A stretch of DNA of 64,000 bases from Bacteroidota bacterium. Lineage in GTDB: Bacteria; Bacteroidota; Rhodothermia; Rhodothermales; UBA10348. Below, piece after piece: positions 9,391 to 18,102 of this stretch. A program made the translations under genes and the position numbers. The stretch is taken from positions 23,005-87,004 of the forward strand of contig JADFHF010000012.1 in NCBI GenBank assembly GCA_022567305.1, in the 5' to 3' direction. The notes below the pieces were generated by a model. That model searched no databases, had not been told where the DNA came from, and saw only the letters and a program-made list of their open reading frames with translations. The number at the start of each line of letters is the position of its first letter. The stretch's first letter is position 1.

Positions 9391-10527
9391 TCAGCAGATT
9401 TCCTCAACGACGAAATCGCTGTAGAAAAAGGTTTTATTCACTCGGTGCAATCGGCGGCTGAGCCTTGAAAGTGGACGCAGCCTGTCGGCCATGGACTCGG
9501 GACGACGCCTGGAAACAAGCAGGTTCCAATAGGCCAGCCTGCCTCCCGAGCGACCGATGAATAGCAGTCGATCAAGCAGGCGATGGTAAATGCTCTCTGA
9601 CATGTACTCGAAGATGTCACTGAGATTGAAGCGATCGATGCTATTGCCAGGGTAATCTTTCGCCAGGGATTCGATTGAGCCGCATCGTAACTCCAGCCGG
9701 TCCAGGTTGGCTCTAATCACTTCGAAATTCTCTTCGCGCAACGCGTACGGGAGAGCTGTTCGATGGCTGCCCGTTAGGATCCAGATCAGATATGGATTTT
9801 CGGATGGATCAAGAATTGAAAATGCACGATGGGCCCTGGACAGAATCTGGTCGCTCACACTCCCTTCCACGTAACGGAAACACCCCTCTTCCCGCCCCAG
9901 AAGGGACATCGTAACGCGCGAAAAAAAGCAATGGGAGAAGAATTTCCATCTCCATGTATTCCAATGGCTTTGATAAAATCGAATCCTATCGGAGCTCGAT
10001 TTCGGCAGTAGCATCTCGTGCACACGATGCTTCCCATGAATAAGAGGAAGCACCCTGCGGCGAAAGAGGGTGAAATATCTTTCCAGTTGGCCGGAACCAG
10101 AGAATCCCTGTGCGATAGCTTCGCCCTGCCCATCCCAAAAACGTCTGCTATCGCTGGACAGAAGAGTGCGGCATCGACTGTAGAGCCTGTCCCGTCTTAA
10201 GCTAGGCCGCGACCCCACCAGCTCGAGAAGTTCTCCGTGATCCAGCTCACGGTAAGCGGCCATGCGGAGCTCCAGGCAGGCGAGTTGTGCGGGATTCAGG
10301 TCGAGTGCGATCACGTGCTCCGGATCTCTGGTCAGGAGAGCGAGTGTATTATCCCCTGCCGAAGAGATGGACAGACACGTATCGCCCGGTTGGACATTGA
10401 GTCCATCCAGGAGTACGTCGGTGTCTTCCCAGCACTGCGCGTATTTGATCCCGGCTGTATTTACCTGCCATTCAGAAACAGATGTTTCGCGAAGCATCTC
10501 GTTAGTATTTGTGAGAAAGCCGATCAT
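9391..10527 (-). CDS. DUF3419/BtaA-like SAM-dependent 3-amino-3-carboxypropyltransferase
   Basis: 378 aa from the ATG at 10527, whose first bases overlap the upstream TGA. A further upstream in-frame start at 10560 would extend into the previous gene. Family hallmarks are QCWED (31-35), SISSAGDN (53-60, SAM-binding loop) and ALDLNPAQLACLELRMAA (74-91), followed by a long helical C-terminus. Characterised members (BtaA) transfer the 3-amino-3-carboxypropyl group of SAM to diacylglycerol to form the homoserine head of betaine lipids. The usual partner N-methyltransferase BtaB is not in this operon. A decarboxylase (Psd-like) and a GNAT-like transferase are present instead, which suggests a different final head group. 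Confidence 0.85.
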   Translation of the reverse strand: MIGFLTNTNEMLRETSVSEWQVNTAGIKYAQCWEDTDVLLDGLNVQPGDTCLSISSAGDNTLALLTRDPEHVIALDLNPAQLACLELRMAAYRELDHGELLELVGSRPSLRRDRLYSRCRTLLSSDSRRFWDGQGEAIAQGFSGSGQLERYFTLFRRRVLPLIHGKHRVHEMLLPKSSSDRIRFYQSHWNTWRWKFFSHCFFSRVTMSLLGREEGCFRYVEGSVSDQILSRAHRAFSILDPSENPYLIWILTGSHRTALPYALREENFEVIRANLDRLELRCGSIESLAKDYPGNSIDRFNLSDIFEYMSESIYHRLLDRLLFIGRSGGRLAYWNLLVSRRRPESMADRLRPLSRLSRRLHRVNKTFFYSDFVVEEIC

Positions 10528-13229
10528 ACCATAACCTTTATATTTTTGTCTGACGTGCACTGATTGTCGCTTGAGAGACGCCGTACCCTTCCCGTGCTTC
10601 CGTCCATCTCCACGAGATCGCCGTCGCGAAGCCAGTTCGTTACCCCGGACAGCGAGACAATCGACGGGATTCCCAATTCACGCGAGACGATCGCAACGTG
10701 TGACAAAACGCTTCCGCGCTCGACCAAAACGCCGGCGCAGACGGGAAACAGCATGACCCAACCTGGATCCGTTCTCTCTGCTACGAGAATTTCACCGCCT
10801 TTCAGATCGACTGTATTTGGATCTTTGACAATGCGAACCCGTCCCCGTATTCGACCGGGTGAACACGCGATTCCGCAGCACGAGTCATCGGCTGAGTCCG
10901 CACGAAGTACAACGTCAGATGTTTGAAAGGTGTGGCCAATATTTACGTTGCCTTGTGTTATGAAACGGTCTGCCGGGGAACAATCACTATACTGTTCAAA
11001 GTTCGTTTTGCGGAGTACTGCTAATCCCTCGAGATCCGTTGTCGTTGCCGTGCCGTCAACGAACCCCAGGATCTCGTGTAATTCGAGATAGAAGATGTTG
11101 CGCGGGTGAGAAAGAACGCCGTCTGCATGGAACCGGTGTCCGATTTCTACGAAGACACGCCTTACCATTCCAAACGCACGTGTTCTCTCAAATCGCAGAT
11201 TCTCTCGACCGGTAACTCGCGCGCGCGCATGCTTGAGCACCCATGCGAATACGCATCTACGCAGCGGGTGGCGCCGTAACGACCGTGAAATGTACCGTTC
11301 GATTTGTCGCCTCTGGTCCGGAATAGAAATATCCGATCCAGGGCTCTTGGACGATAGGATGTAGCGAGCAGTCTGTCCGATGGATCGGAGGAGGAGGTTT
11401 GGATCATCGATAAGGGTAAAACTCTCCAGCTTCAGCTCATCCAGACAGCGATCCCCGAATTTGGCCAAATAGTCTTGAAAAAGACGGAAAAGCCGGGGAT
11501 AATTGGCGAGTACGCTAACCGTTTCGGGTCCTGATCCAGAAATCAGATTGTCGACCAATTCGGGCCGTGAAGCGGCAAGTGAAGCCATTTCCCGGATACG
11601 TCGCGCAGGTTCTGTACTGATTACTCCACCGTCACTGATGAGTAAGGCATTCTCCAAATGATTCTTATCAGGCAGCCAAATGGACACAAGCTTTTTCAGC
11701 ACGCCGTAGAAAATCATGGCAAAAAAATCGTTGATAATTGGCGCATCCCATTTTCTAAGTAGCTGTTGCTCCAGGAAGCGGTAGTAATCGGTGAGTTCGT
11801 CGATGCGGAGGATTTCGAGGCTACCGCCTGGTGGAATCAAGGTGTTGTTCAGCCGCTCGTAAAATGCTCTGCTTCGACGCCGTAACGTGAAATGGTTGTA
11901 GATCAACCCGCAGATCGCCCCAAGGAACCGTGCTCCGTCACGAACCCGTTCGCTCGTGGACTGAACAGGGCTTGAGTCCACTGCGTGTTTTGGGAGCGAT
12001 TCATCTAGCCCCAGCATTTGGGTGTGGAATTTCCAAGTGAATTTTGATCCGGGCAACAGACAAAGCAAGCGATACCAGTTATGAACGTTGTAGTACATGC
12101 GCCCGCGTATCAGGCCGATCATGGCGCCGAAGCAGTCCTCATACGCGGCGATCGTCTTTCCCGACACCCACATAAAGCGGGCGAAACTACGGTAAACCTC
12201 TTCATATGCACGCCTGGCGAATGAAAACGTCAACGGCGTCGTAACGCCTCCGTAGCTCTCCACAAGATTCGTATTGTCCCAGACTGCAGGTTTTCCCTCC
12301 GGATCGGGCAAGTTGCCGAGAGCAGTAATCGGACGCGATTGAAGCAGATGTATCCGGTCGTCTTCAATCGCCCACTCAATGTCCTGCGGTCGATGAAAAT
12401 GGCGACTGCAGACGTCAGCCATAGCTGCTACGGCCCGAACATGTTTGTCGGTAATAACCTGCCTGGAGAAGCGACGGACATGCGTTCGGGACGCTGCCAT
12501 CCCGGCTTCGCCGATGGAATCGAAAGAACGTGATCTTCCCTCCTCGGTCAGGAGACGTTCCAGAATGCGACCGTCACGGTCGAGTCGAAACGTGTCTGCC
12601 GAGGCGGCGCCCGATACAAGATCTGTTGCAAGACCGCTGACGGCGCTTACGACAGAGACATCTCTACGTCCGGTTACGGGATCAGCGTCGAAGGCAACAC
12701 CAGAAACCTGGGCATCGACCATTTGCTGAATGAGAACGGCTGGTGGCTGGATTGTCTCTTCGATTTGCTGCGCCTGCGCATAGTCGGATATTCGTTTGGA
12801 AAAGCTGGATCGCCAGATCGAAGTAACAGCATTGAGTACGTCCGATGGATACACGAAAAGGAAGGTCTCGTATTGACCGGCGAAAGAAGCCGATTCTCCA
12901 TCTTCAAATACGGCTGACGATCGGACCGCGACTGCTGTGCCGTCAGGACACAGGCGTTTCAGCGCCAAGGTGAGCTGTTTCTCTACCGTGGGCGAAGGAA
13001 AGACGTCGTAACGCCTGGATGTAGGTGAATGACGGCTAGATCGGTGCTTTCGTCTCTGCTGCGTCGCTAAACTGTCGGAAAAAGCTTTCGTAGTGAGAGC
13101 GAACCAAGGAGGAATTGGCAGATTCGTCGTTTGCAACTCAGCAAGAGCTGCCGCCTTACCTCCGATCAATTCGCGCGATCCTCCGTCTTCCGGGAATCGT
13201 ATGATATTCTTGTCGTATGTCGATTTCAT
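10524..13229 (-). CDS. PEP/pyruvate-binding ATP-dependent phosphotransferase (PpsA/rifampin phosphotransferase-like)
   Basis: 901 aa from the ATG at 13229, which has GAGG upstream; a TTG at 13259 is less likely. The N-terminal PPDK-type ATP-grasp domain carries AVRSSAVFEDGESASFAGQY (about 101-120), PVLIQQMV-like PPAVLIQQMVDAQVSGVAF and DIEWAIEDDRIHLLQSRP near 300. A long middle region of no recognised family follows (roughly 320-780). The C-terminus (about 800-895) is the PEP-utiliser mobile domain with the phospho-acceptor His in GSVLSHVAIVSREL. Layout and length resemble rifampin phosphotransferase more than PEP synthase, whose C-terminal TIM barrel is missing. It probably phosphorylates a small molecule or lipid via a His relay. 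Stop overlaps the BtaA-like start. Confidence 0.8.
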   Translation of the reverse strand: MKSTYDKNIIRFPEDGGSRELIGGKAAALAELQTTNLPIPPWFALTTKAFSDSLATQQRRKHRSSRHSPTSRRYDVFPSPTVEKQLTLALKRLCPDGTAVAVRSSAVFEDGESASFAGQYETFLFVYPSDVLNAVTSIWRSSFSKRISDYAQAQQIEETIQPPAVLIQQMVDAQVSGVAFDADPVTGRRDVSVVSAVSGLATDLVSGAASADTFRLDRDGRILERLLTEEGRSRSFDSIGEAGMAASRTHVRRFSRQVITDKHVRAVAAMADVCSRHFHRPQDIEWAIEDDRIHLLQSRPITALGNLPDPEGKPAVWDNTNLVESYGGVTTPLTFSFARRAYEEVYRSFARFMWVSGKTIAAYEDCFGAMIGLIRGRMYYNVHNWYRLLCLLPGSKFTWKFHTQMLGLDESLPKHAVDSSPVQSTSERVRDGARFLGAICGLIYNHFTLRRRSRAFYERLNNTLIPPGGSLEILRIDELTDYYRFLEQQLLRKWDAPIINDFFAMIFYGVLKKLVSIWLPDKNHLENALLISDGGVISTEPARRIREMASLAASRPELVDNLISGSGPETVSVLANYPRLFRLFQDYLAKFGDRCLDELKLESFTLIDDPNLLLRSIGQTARYILSSKSPGSDISIPDQRRQIERYISRSLRRHPLRRCVFAWVLKHARARVTGRENLRFERTRAFGMVRRVFVEIGHRFHADGVLSHPRNIFYLELHEILGFVDGTATTTDLEGLAVLRKTNFEQYSDCSPADRFITQGNVNIGHTFQTSDVVLRADSADDSCCGIACSPGRIRGRVRIVKDPNTVDLKGGEILVAERTDPGWVMLFPVCAGVLVERGSVLSHVAIVSRELGIPSIVSLSGVTNWLRDGDLVEMDGSTGRVRRLSSDNQCTSDKNIKVMV

Positions 13230-13251
13230 GATGTTTCGCCTCACACGGCAT

Positions 13252-14358
13252 TCAGGCAAGGAGGCGACCCCACTGTGTGGCTACACAGAATCGAACGACC
13301 TTCTTGAGATATTCCCGTGGATCTGGCAGTTCATAGTCGTATTCCGGAATCGCATTCGTGACGTTGCATCGATCGAACATCTTTGGATAATCAAGCTGAC
13401 GGATGGACTTCAGCACGCCTGGGACCTTTGATCCATCTCTGCTTTCAGTAGGATTCGAGAATTGCCCGACCTTCTTTTCAGGAGCAATAACGGGTTCAAC
13501 GATATTTCGCAGAGTCCACTTCGGGTCGGTCGTTGCAAATGCGTCGAATACCTCATGAATGAAGTCCGAGAGTGCGATCGTCTTCTCTTCACTCGCCGTG
13601 ATGTGATACGTGCATCCGGGACGAAACTGCGTGAGGAACAGCTGACAGATCGTGGTGGCGGCGTAGTCATTAGGAATGAAATTGATAGGATACTCGGGAG
13701 TGCCAGGCAAAACTTGGGCAACGCCATCGTACATCAGTCTCATCGTCTGGTGCGGTGCAGCCATTTTATTGACCGCGCCCGTACGGCTGTTACCGAGAAT
13801 TATTGATGGTCGGAAAACAGATACTGGCAAGAAATTGGCAATCGAACGAACGAAGCATTCGGCTTCGTACTTTGACTGCTCATACGTATTGAGGAATCCT
13901 AGATCGTGTACGAGCTCACTCTCCCGGATTTGGCCTTTTCTCTTTCCGCTCACGTAGGCAGTACTGACATGTCCAAATTGTCGGAGTGACCGACACGCGC
14001 TCGCAAACTCTGCGACATGACGTGTACCATTGAGATTGACGATACGGGCTTGTTCTATACCCTGGCTGAATCGGGTATCGGCCGCGGTGTGGAGAATATG
14101 CGTGAGGGATTTCTGTAGTTCTCGGCGATCAGACAGGGCTAGTCCCAAGTCCGACCTGGTGACATCACCTTGTATGACCCGTAATCGCCTGCAAGGGGAC
14201 AAGCCGTAGTACTTCCGAAGGAACGTGGAGTGATTTTCGTCAGCACCGCTCTTGTGGACGAGCAGCACCAAATCGGCACTGGAGCGCGCATAAAGCGCCG
14301 GAACCAGTTCACGCCCCATCACGCCTGTCGCACCCGTTATTAGGATTGAACTTTTCAT
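13252..14358 (-). CDS. Extended SDR / thioester-reductase-like NAD(P)-dependent enzyme
   Basis: 368 aa from the ATG at 14358, which puts the Rossmann motif ITGATGVMG (residues 7-15) at the N-terminus as usual; a longer frame to 14529 is open but has no family similarity. The catalytic triad region is VSTAYVSG (Ser132) and YEQSK (Tyr159, Lys163). HTAADTRF and NLNGTRHVAEFA are typical of the male-sterility/thioester-reductase branch, which reduces fatty acyl or peptidyl thioesters to aldehydes or alcohols. It is the first gene of the lipid operon, 22 bp before the phosphotransferase. It could supply a fatty alcohol to the lipid kinase; that is inference. Confidence 0.8.
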   Translation of the reverse strand: MKSSILITGATGVMGRELVPALYARSSADLVLLVHKSGADENHSTFLRKYYGLSPCRRLRVIQGDVTRSDLGLALSDRRELQKSLTHILHTAADTRFSQGIEQARIVNLNGTRHVAEFASACRSLRQFGHVSTAYVSGKRKGQIRESELVHDLGFLNTYEQSKYEAECFVRSIANFLPVSVFRPSIILGNSRTGAVNKMAAPHQTMRLMYDGVAQVLPGTPEYPINFIPNDYAATTICQLFLTQFRPGCTYHITASEEKTIALSDFIHEVFDAFATTDPKWTLRNIVEPVIAPEKKVGQFSNPTESRDGSKVPGVLKSIRQLDYPKMFDRCNVTNAIPEYDYELPDPREYLKKVVRFCVATQWGRLLA

Positions 14359-14442
14359 GGCCTTGACCCAGATTGATGATCGTTGTGTACGAATGGTCAA
14401 AAAATCGATACAAGAACATGTGGTATGTGGGTCATTTCCATG

Positions 14443-14468
14443 GACAAATGCGCGATGTCGCATTTGTC
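14443..14468. promoter_or_regulatory. Inverted repeat GACAAATGCG-N6-CGCATTTGTC upstream of the lipid operon
   Basis: A perfect 10-bp inverted repeat with a 6-nt spacer lies 85-110 bp upstream of the first operon gene, in otherwise non-coding DNA. Its size and symmetry suit a dimeric repressor or activator site. There is no U-tract, so a terminator role is unlikely. The regulator is unknown; none is encoded beside it. Confidence 0.5.
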
Positions 14469-15282
14469 TACTATAAATGTCTGGATAACCATGGGAGATT
14501 CGGGATTTACTCACCGTCTCCTGGTTCAACTATTAAGAGGAAGGCATTTCCAACCGCCGTCTGGAGCCCCAGACGATGATTTATCGCCACTGAAAATCAA
14601 GACTGTTTTCAAGAAAGAAGTTTACAACTCGGACGTTGCGCCCATACGGAGTGACCGAAGTGGACTTCACTATCTCAGTCGTTTATAACGAGTTCAGTGG
14701 CTATATCCACCTCCGTCTTCAACTCGCATGAGTGAATTCAAATGAGGTGGTCGTGGTACGTGGAACCGATAGTTTATGAGTCCATGGGTAGAGGCTCTAG
14801 ACAGTGCCTCCTGAGACGTGGACCCCGTTTTTCGGACCCGAGCCCTAAGTAAAATTTCGTGCTCTTGATCATGCTGCTGCCCGTGCGGAGCGGGCTTCGA
14901 AAAATACGTCATCTGGAGTCTTACGTCTGAGCGGCTGGTGTTGCCGTTTATGCTGAAATCAGTATGAGGAACAAGGTCAAGAATAAGTGCGATCTCGACG
15001 AAAATGTCTACAGGGGTATCAGCAATAATAGGACACGCCTAACGGTTACTCTACCGTCTGAGCATCTGGCTGGACAGAGAACCTAACGAATCGGGATACT
15101 ATCGCCCGACTGTAAATAAGCCGGCAATTTATCAAGATCGGCCTGATAGTAAACGCGTGAGGAAGCTTCTTCCGATCCCTATGGGGAAGCACTCGATTAC
15201 GGTGTATGCAAGCGGCATCGGTTCGCTTGTTTGTCTGCTGAGAATTAGAAAGCTCGAAGACGCCTATCCTGCTGACGATTAA
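14469..15282. other. Non-coding stretch of about 800 bp
   Basis: Between the lipid operon's leader and the EutN-like gene. Frames in this stretch lack ribosome sites and family features. A 40-codon plus-strand frame (14964-15086, ending TVTLPSEHLAGQRT) is too short to support. I see no tRNA, riboswitch or repeat. It may contain gene debris. Confidence 0.4.
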
Positions 15283-15308
15283 ACCGAAAACGCGCGTTGG
15301 TTTTCGGT
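15283..15308 (-). terminator. Intrinsic terminator after the EutN-like gene
   Basis: A 9-bp perfect stem ACCGAAAAC/GTTTTCGGT with an 8-nt loop begins 7 bp after the minus-strand stop at 15315. On that strand it is followed by TTTAAT. The U-tract is short, so strength is uncertain. Confidence 0.55.
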
Positions 15309-15314
15309 CTAAAT

Positions 15315-15593
15315 TCAAGCTTCGTACGACCAGTCGTCCACGACTCCCAGAATCACGACGTTAGCCGGGACGTTATCGCTCTTCATGAGCTGACGCACGA
15401 CCGCTCCTTCACGAGCAACCAGTACCACATCATCCAGGCCCGCGCCGAAGCCTGGATCGATCGCGAGCATATCCATCTCGCCGTCCAGTTCACCAAACAC
15501 GTCCACCGGGTGAACGACAAGGAGTTTGCTACCACGAAAATGTTCGTCTTTTCTGGCGGAGACAATGGTGCCTGTTACTTTACAAAGATACAT
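15315..15593 (-). CDS. EutN/CcmL-type bacterial microcompartment vertex protein (BMC-P)
   Basis: 92 aa, the standard length of the pentameric vertex proteins that cap the corners of microcompartments and carboxysomes. The pattern is complete: MYLCKVTGTIVSARKDEH, GSKLLVVHPVDVFGE, AIDPGFGAGLDDVVLVARE and a C-terminal ILGVVDDW (usual form IVGIVD). No shell hexamer (BMC-H/BMC-T) or cargo enzyme lies in the window, which is odd for a BMC protein. It has its own terminator and no close same-strand partner. It might serve a shell locus elsewhere or act as a lone pentamer. Confidence 0.8.
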   Translation of the reverse strand: MYLCKVTGTIVSARKDEHFRGSKLLVVHPVDVFGELDGEMDMLAIDPGFGAGLDDVVLVAREGAVVRQLMKSDNVPANVVILGVVDDWSYEA

Positions 15594-15783
15594 GGGCGGT
15601 GGGCCGGCCTTCTAACTACAATCTATCGCTAAGGGCGGTTCAAACGTAAGTGCTCCGAATATACATCGAAAAGATCGACATCAAACTCCGAACAATATTA
15701 TCATAAACTGCTGGTATTATTCAGGCATTATTTTATATACTAGCCCCGAAATACTCCACCGAATTCCATCACAGTATTATCCT

Positions 15784-15987
15784 ATGTATTTCACGAAGGG
15801 AATAGAAGCGGTAGCTACCATTACGGAACTTCGATCCAAAACTTCTGAACTGGTTGAACATGCCAAAGGGATAGACCGAGGCATCTTGATTCAGAAGAAC
15901 AACGAACCCTATGCAGTTCTCATTTCATATGATGTATACGAAAAACTGTTAAAAGGAAGCGGTTCCGGGGGTAGAAAGAAGAAATAG
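15784..15987 (+). CDS. Phd/YefM-family antitoxin, apparently without a toxin
   Basis: 67 aa. The fold signature is present: VATITELRSKTSELVEHAKG, then ILIQKNNEPYAVLISYDVYEKLL, as in Phd/YefM proteins that bind DNA at the N-terminus and neutralise a RelE/ParE or Doc toxin with the C-terminus. The C-terminal tail is only KGSGSGGRKKK, so the toxin-binding part is short or lost. A terminator follows at once and no toxin gene lies on either side (the neighbours are EutN-like and AAA+ genes). AT-rich upstream DNA (15700-15760) likely holds its promoter. It is either an orphan or a solitary regulator. Confidence 0.75.
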   Translation: MYFTKGIEAVATITELRSKTSELVEHAKGIDRGILIQKNNEPYAVLISYDVYEKLLKGSGSGGRKKK

Positions 15988-15998
15988 GGGTATTGAAT

Positions 15999-16031
15999 CG
16001 GACGAGGCAAGAGGCTCGTCCGGATTTATTG
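15999..16031 (+). terminator. Terminator after the Phd-like gene
   Basis: The 8-bp stem CGGACGAG/CTCGTCCG (15999-16006 and 16015-16022) has an 8-nt loop and is followed by GATTTATT. It lies 12 bp after the stop. Confidence 0.6.
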
Positions 16032-16098
16032 CTGGACCTCCTAGGGAGTGTCAGGGGAGATTTTCGAGGTGGCGCCGTTACTTTTTCTGCTCGACTTT

Positions 16099-17991
16099 CT
16101 ATTTAACAAATTGCTTGAGCTCGGCTATTCTCCGAACAATCGTCTCGCGATCCATCTCTCTATACTGAACCGGAAGTAGTGCACGACTTGTACACTCCAG
16201 CACGGCAACGAGTGTCTGTAGTTCGATTTCCAACGGATAAGTAGGGGGCATGAAATCGTCCACTACTTCTTGCATGATGCGCTTAGAAACTTTTCCTTTC
16301 GTTCGAGCATCGGCGGCGGCTCTGAACTTCGCGCGGGTCAACAATGCCTCCATATCTGCACCGCTGAAAACACGTTCGCCGTTCAGTAGGGATTCGGGTA
16401 TTTCATCCATTTTTACGTTCACTTCTGTGCGCCGGAGCATGACCCGGAGTAGCTCTTCCCGTTCCTTTCGATCCGACGGATAGAATAGCGCGATATGTTC
16501 CTCGGCTCTTCCCTGTCGCTTGAGGTCGACAGGCATGTAATCCGGTCGAGCCGTTACCAGGAAAAAGATGACCCGACCTCGATGTTTGGGGTTACTCATG
16601 AATGCGGCGATCTGTCCAAACACACGTTTCGAGACGCCCGAATCTCCTCCGGAATCGCGGTTACCCAACGCAGCATCAGCCTCATCGATCATTACAGCAA
16701 CCGGTGTCATGGCTTCTAATAGTGTAAGGATCTTCTCCAGATTGGCTTCTGTCTGACCCTGCCACTGTGATCGGAAGTTTTTCAGCATGACCATCGGAAT
16801 TCCGATGTCTCCTGCGAAGCATTGAACCATAAATGTTTTGCCGCATCCCACGGGGCCACTCACCAGGTATCCCATCGGGAGCACGTCCGGGTGGCCGTTG
16901 CGAAGCGCTTGAGCGGCGTGCTTCAAGTGCGCTTTGGCTTCTGTGTGGCCAGCCACCATCTTCAAATTCCAGTCCGATTCCACGAATTCGAGCATACCAT
17001 GGGCTTCCGCCTCGATGAATTCCTTCTTCATCGAAGAAAGCACTTCGAATGAGAGTTTGGTCCGATTCTCGAGCACATCCGCAAGGATGCTGCGAAGAGG
17101 GATATATCCCAGGCCGGCTGTGTTGGAGGCTAGAAGATCCGGACTCACTTCAGAGCGTTCCTTGAAGACATCCTCATGGCCGTTCAGATACCAGTGGACG
17201 AACGCTCTGCGGTCGTTTTCGCTCGGAAGGGGAAGCTGAATTTCAGCCGTATAAGGGCTTTGGACCAATTGATGGTTCAGTTCCTTGATGTTCTCCGAAA
17301 CAAGGATGATCGTAAAGTCGCTCTCTATGAAAAGCGGATCGTGCGCCCATTTCTGCAAGAACACCAGGGCATTTCGATCTTCAGAGGAATAAGTGGATGC
17401 CTCGGCCATCGGAATGACCGTTTCGGCATAATCAATGATGCAGGCGATTCGTTTGCCTTCTCCCAGGCGAAGCCGAAAATAATTCTGCAGCACCGAAAAC
17501 ACCCGGACAGGATCTTTCGGAAGTTTTTGAGCAAAGTCCGTCCCGAATATGGTATCGTACCCCGAGAGGGCTCGGCTGAAATCCTTTTGTGATGTCTTGT
17601 CGACGAAGTGGATTCCACTTGATCGGTCGTAAAAAACGACGAGATCGCGCGAAGCGAACAGGTCTTCTGTCAGGAAGCCCCGGAGCGACATGTAGACCAG
17701 TTTTCCGTCATCATCCTGCGTCGGGATAAGGTCCCGGACATTTCCGTAGAGAATAAACTGCGTAAGTGTCTTCGTGAAGTACTTTCGGGCAAAATCCTTG
17801 GCCCAGTCGGGGTAATGGGCCGTGTATTGATCCAAGAGACTGGGTGCGACCGGAGACGGCACCGTCATGGTTACGGTACTATCGTCGGGAGATCCATTTT
17901 CTATACCAACTGGCGCACCATCGGATGCATGCTTGTTCAGCTGCTCAGCGTCTTTTTTAGCACCGATTTTGGACGACCTGTTTTCCGCCAT
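16099..17991 (-). CDS. Two-domain AAA+ ATPase
   Basis: 630 aa. Residues 60-330 look like a degenerate AAA module without Walker A (ACIIDYAETV near 185, IILVSENIKELN near 230). The C-terminal module is intact: Walker A GPVGCGKT (379-386), Walker B VAVMIDEADA (431-440), sensor-1 FLVTARPD (477-484), and KRQGRAEEHI with a probable Arg finger. The arrangement resembles Ycf46-like and CbxX-adjacent AAA proteins, usually involved in remodelling a protein target. A disordered polar N-terminus (1-45) precedes. It stands alone between a plus-strand antitoxin and the aldolase gene, so no target can be named. Confidence 0.8.
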   Translation of the reverse strand: MAENRSSKIGAKKDAEQLNKHASDGAPVGIENGSPDDSTVTMTVPSPVAPSLLDQYTAHYPDWAKDFARKYFTKTLTQFILYGNVRDLIPTQDDDGKLVYMSLRGFLTEDLFASRDLVVFYDRSSGIHFVDKTSQKDFSRALSGYDTIFGTDFAQKLPKDPVRVFSVLQNYFRLRLGEGKRIACIIDYAETVIPMAEASTYSSEDRNALVFLQKWAHDPLFIESDFTIILVSENIKELNHQLVQSPYTAEIQLPLPSENDRRAFVHWYLNGHEDVFKERSEVSPDLLASNTAGLGYIPLRSILADVLENRTKLSFEVLSSMKKEFIEAEAHGMLEFVESDWNLKMVAGHTEAKAHLKHAAQALRNGHPDVLPMGYLVSGPVGCGKTFMVQCFAGDIGIPMVMLKNFRSQWQGQTEANLEKILTLLEAMTPVAVMIDEADAALGNRDSGGDSGVSKRVFGQIAAFMSNPKHRGRVIFFLVTARPDYMPVDLKRQGRAEEHIALFYPSDRKEREELLRVMLRRTEVNVKMDEIPESLLNGERVFSGADMEALLTRAKFRAAADARTKGKVSKRIMQEVVDDFMPPTYPLEIELQTLVAVLECTSRALLPVQYREMDRETIVRRIAELKQFVK

Positions 17992-18102
17992 GACTGAAAT
18001 TCCGGTTTCCGATGAAGTTTTTCAGATTTCTCCAGTATACGCAGTCTCCACCCCGATGGGTTTCGGTCTTTGTAGACAAAAACGCGGGTAGAAGATCTTG
18101 CG

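Noticed and set aside
14373..14688. Two overlapping plus-strand ORFs before the lipid operon
   Set aside because: Antisense to the operon leader, random-looking composition, no family features.
15046..15318. 90-codon minus-strand ORF after the EutN-like gene
   Set aside because: Overlaps the terminator, Arg/Cys-rich random composition.
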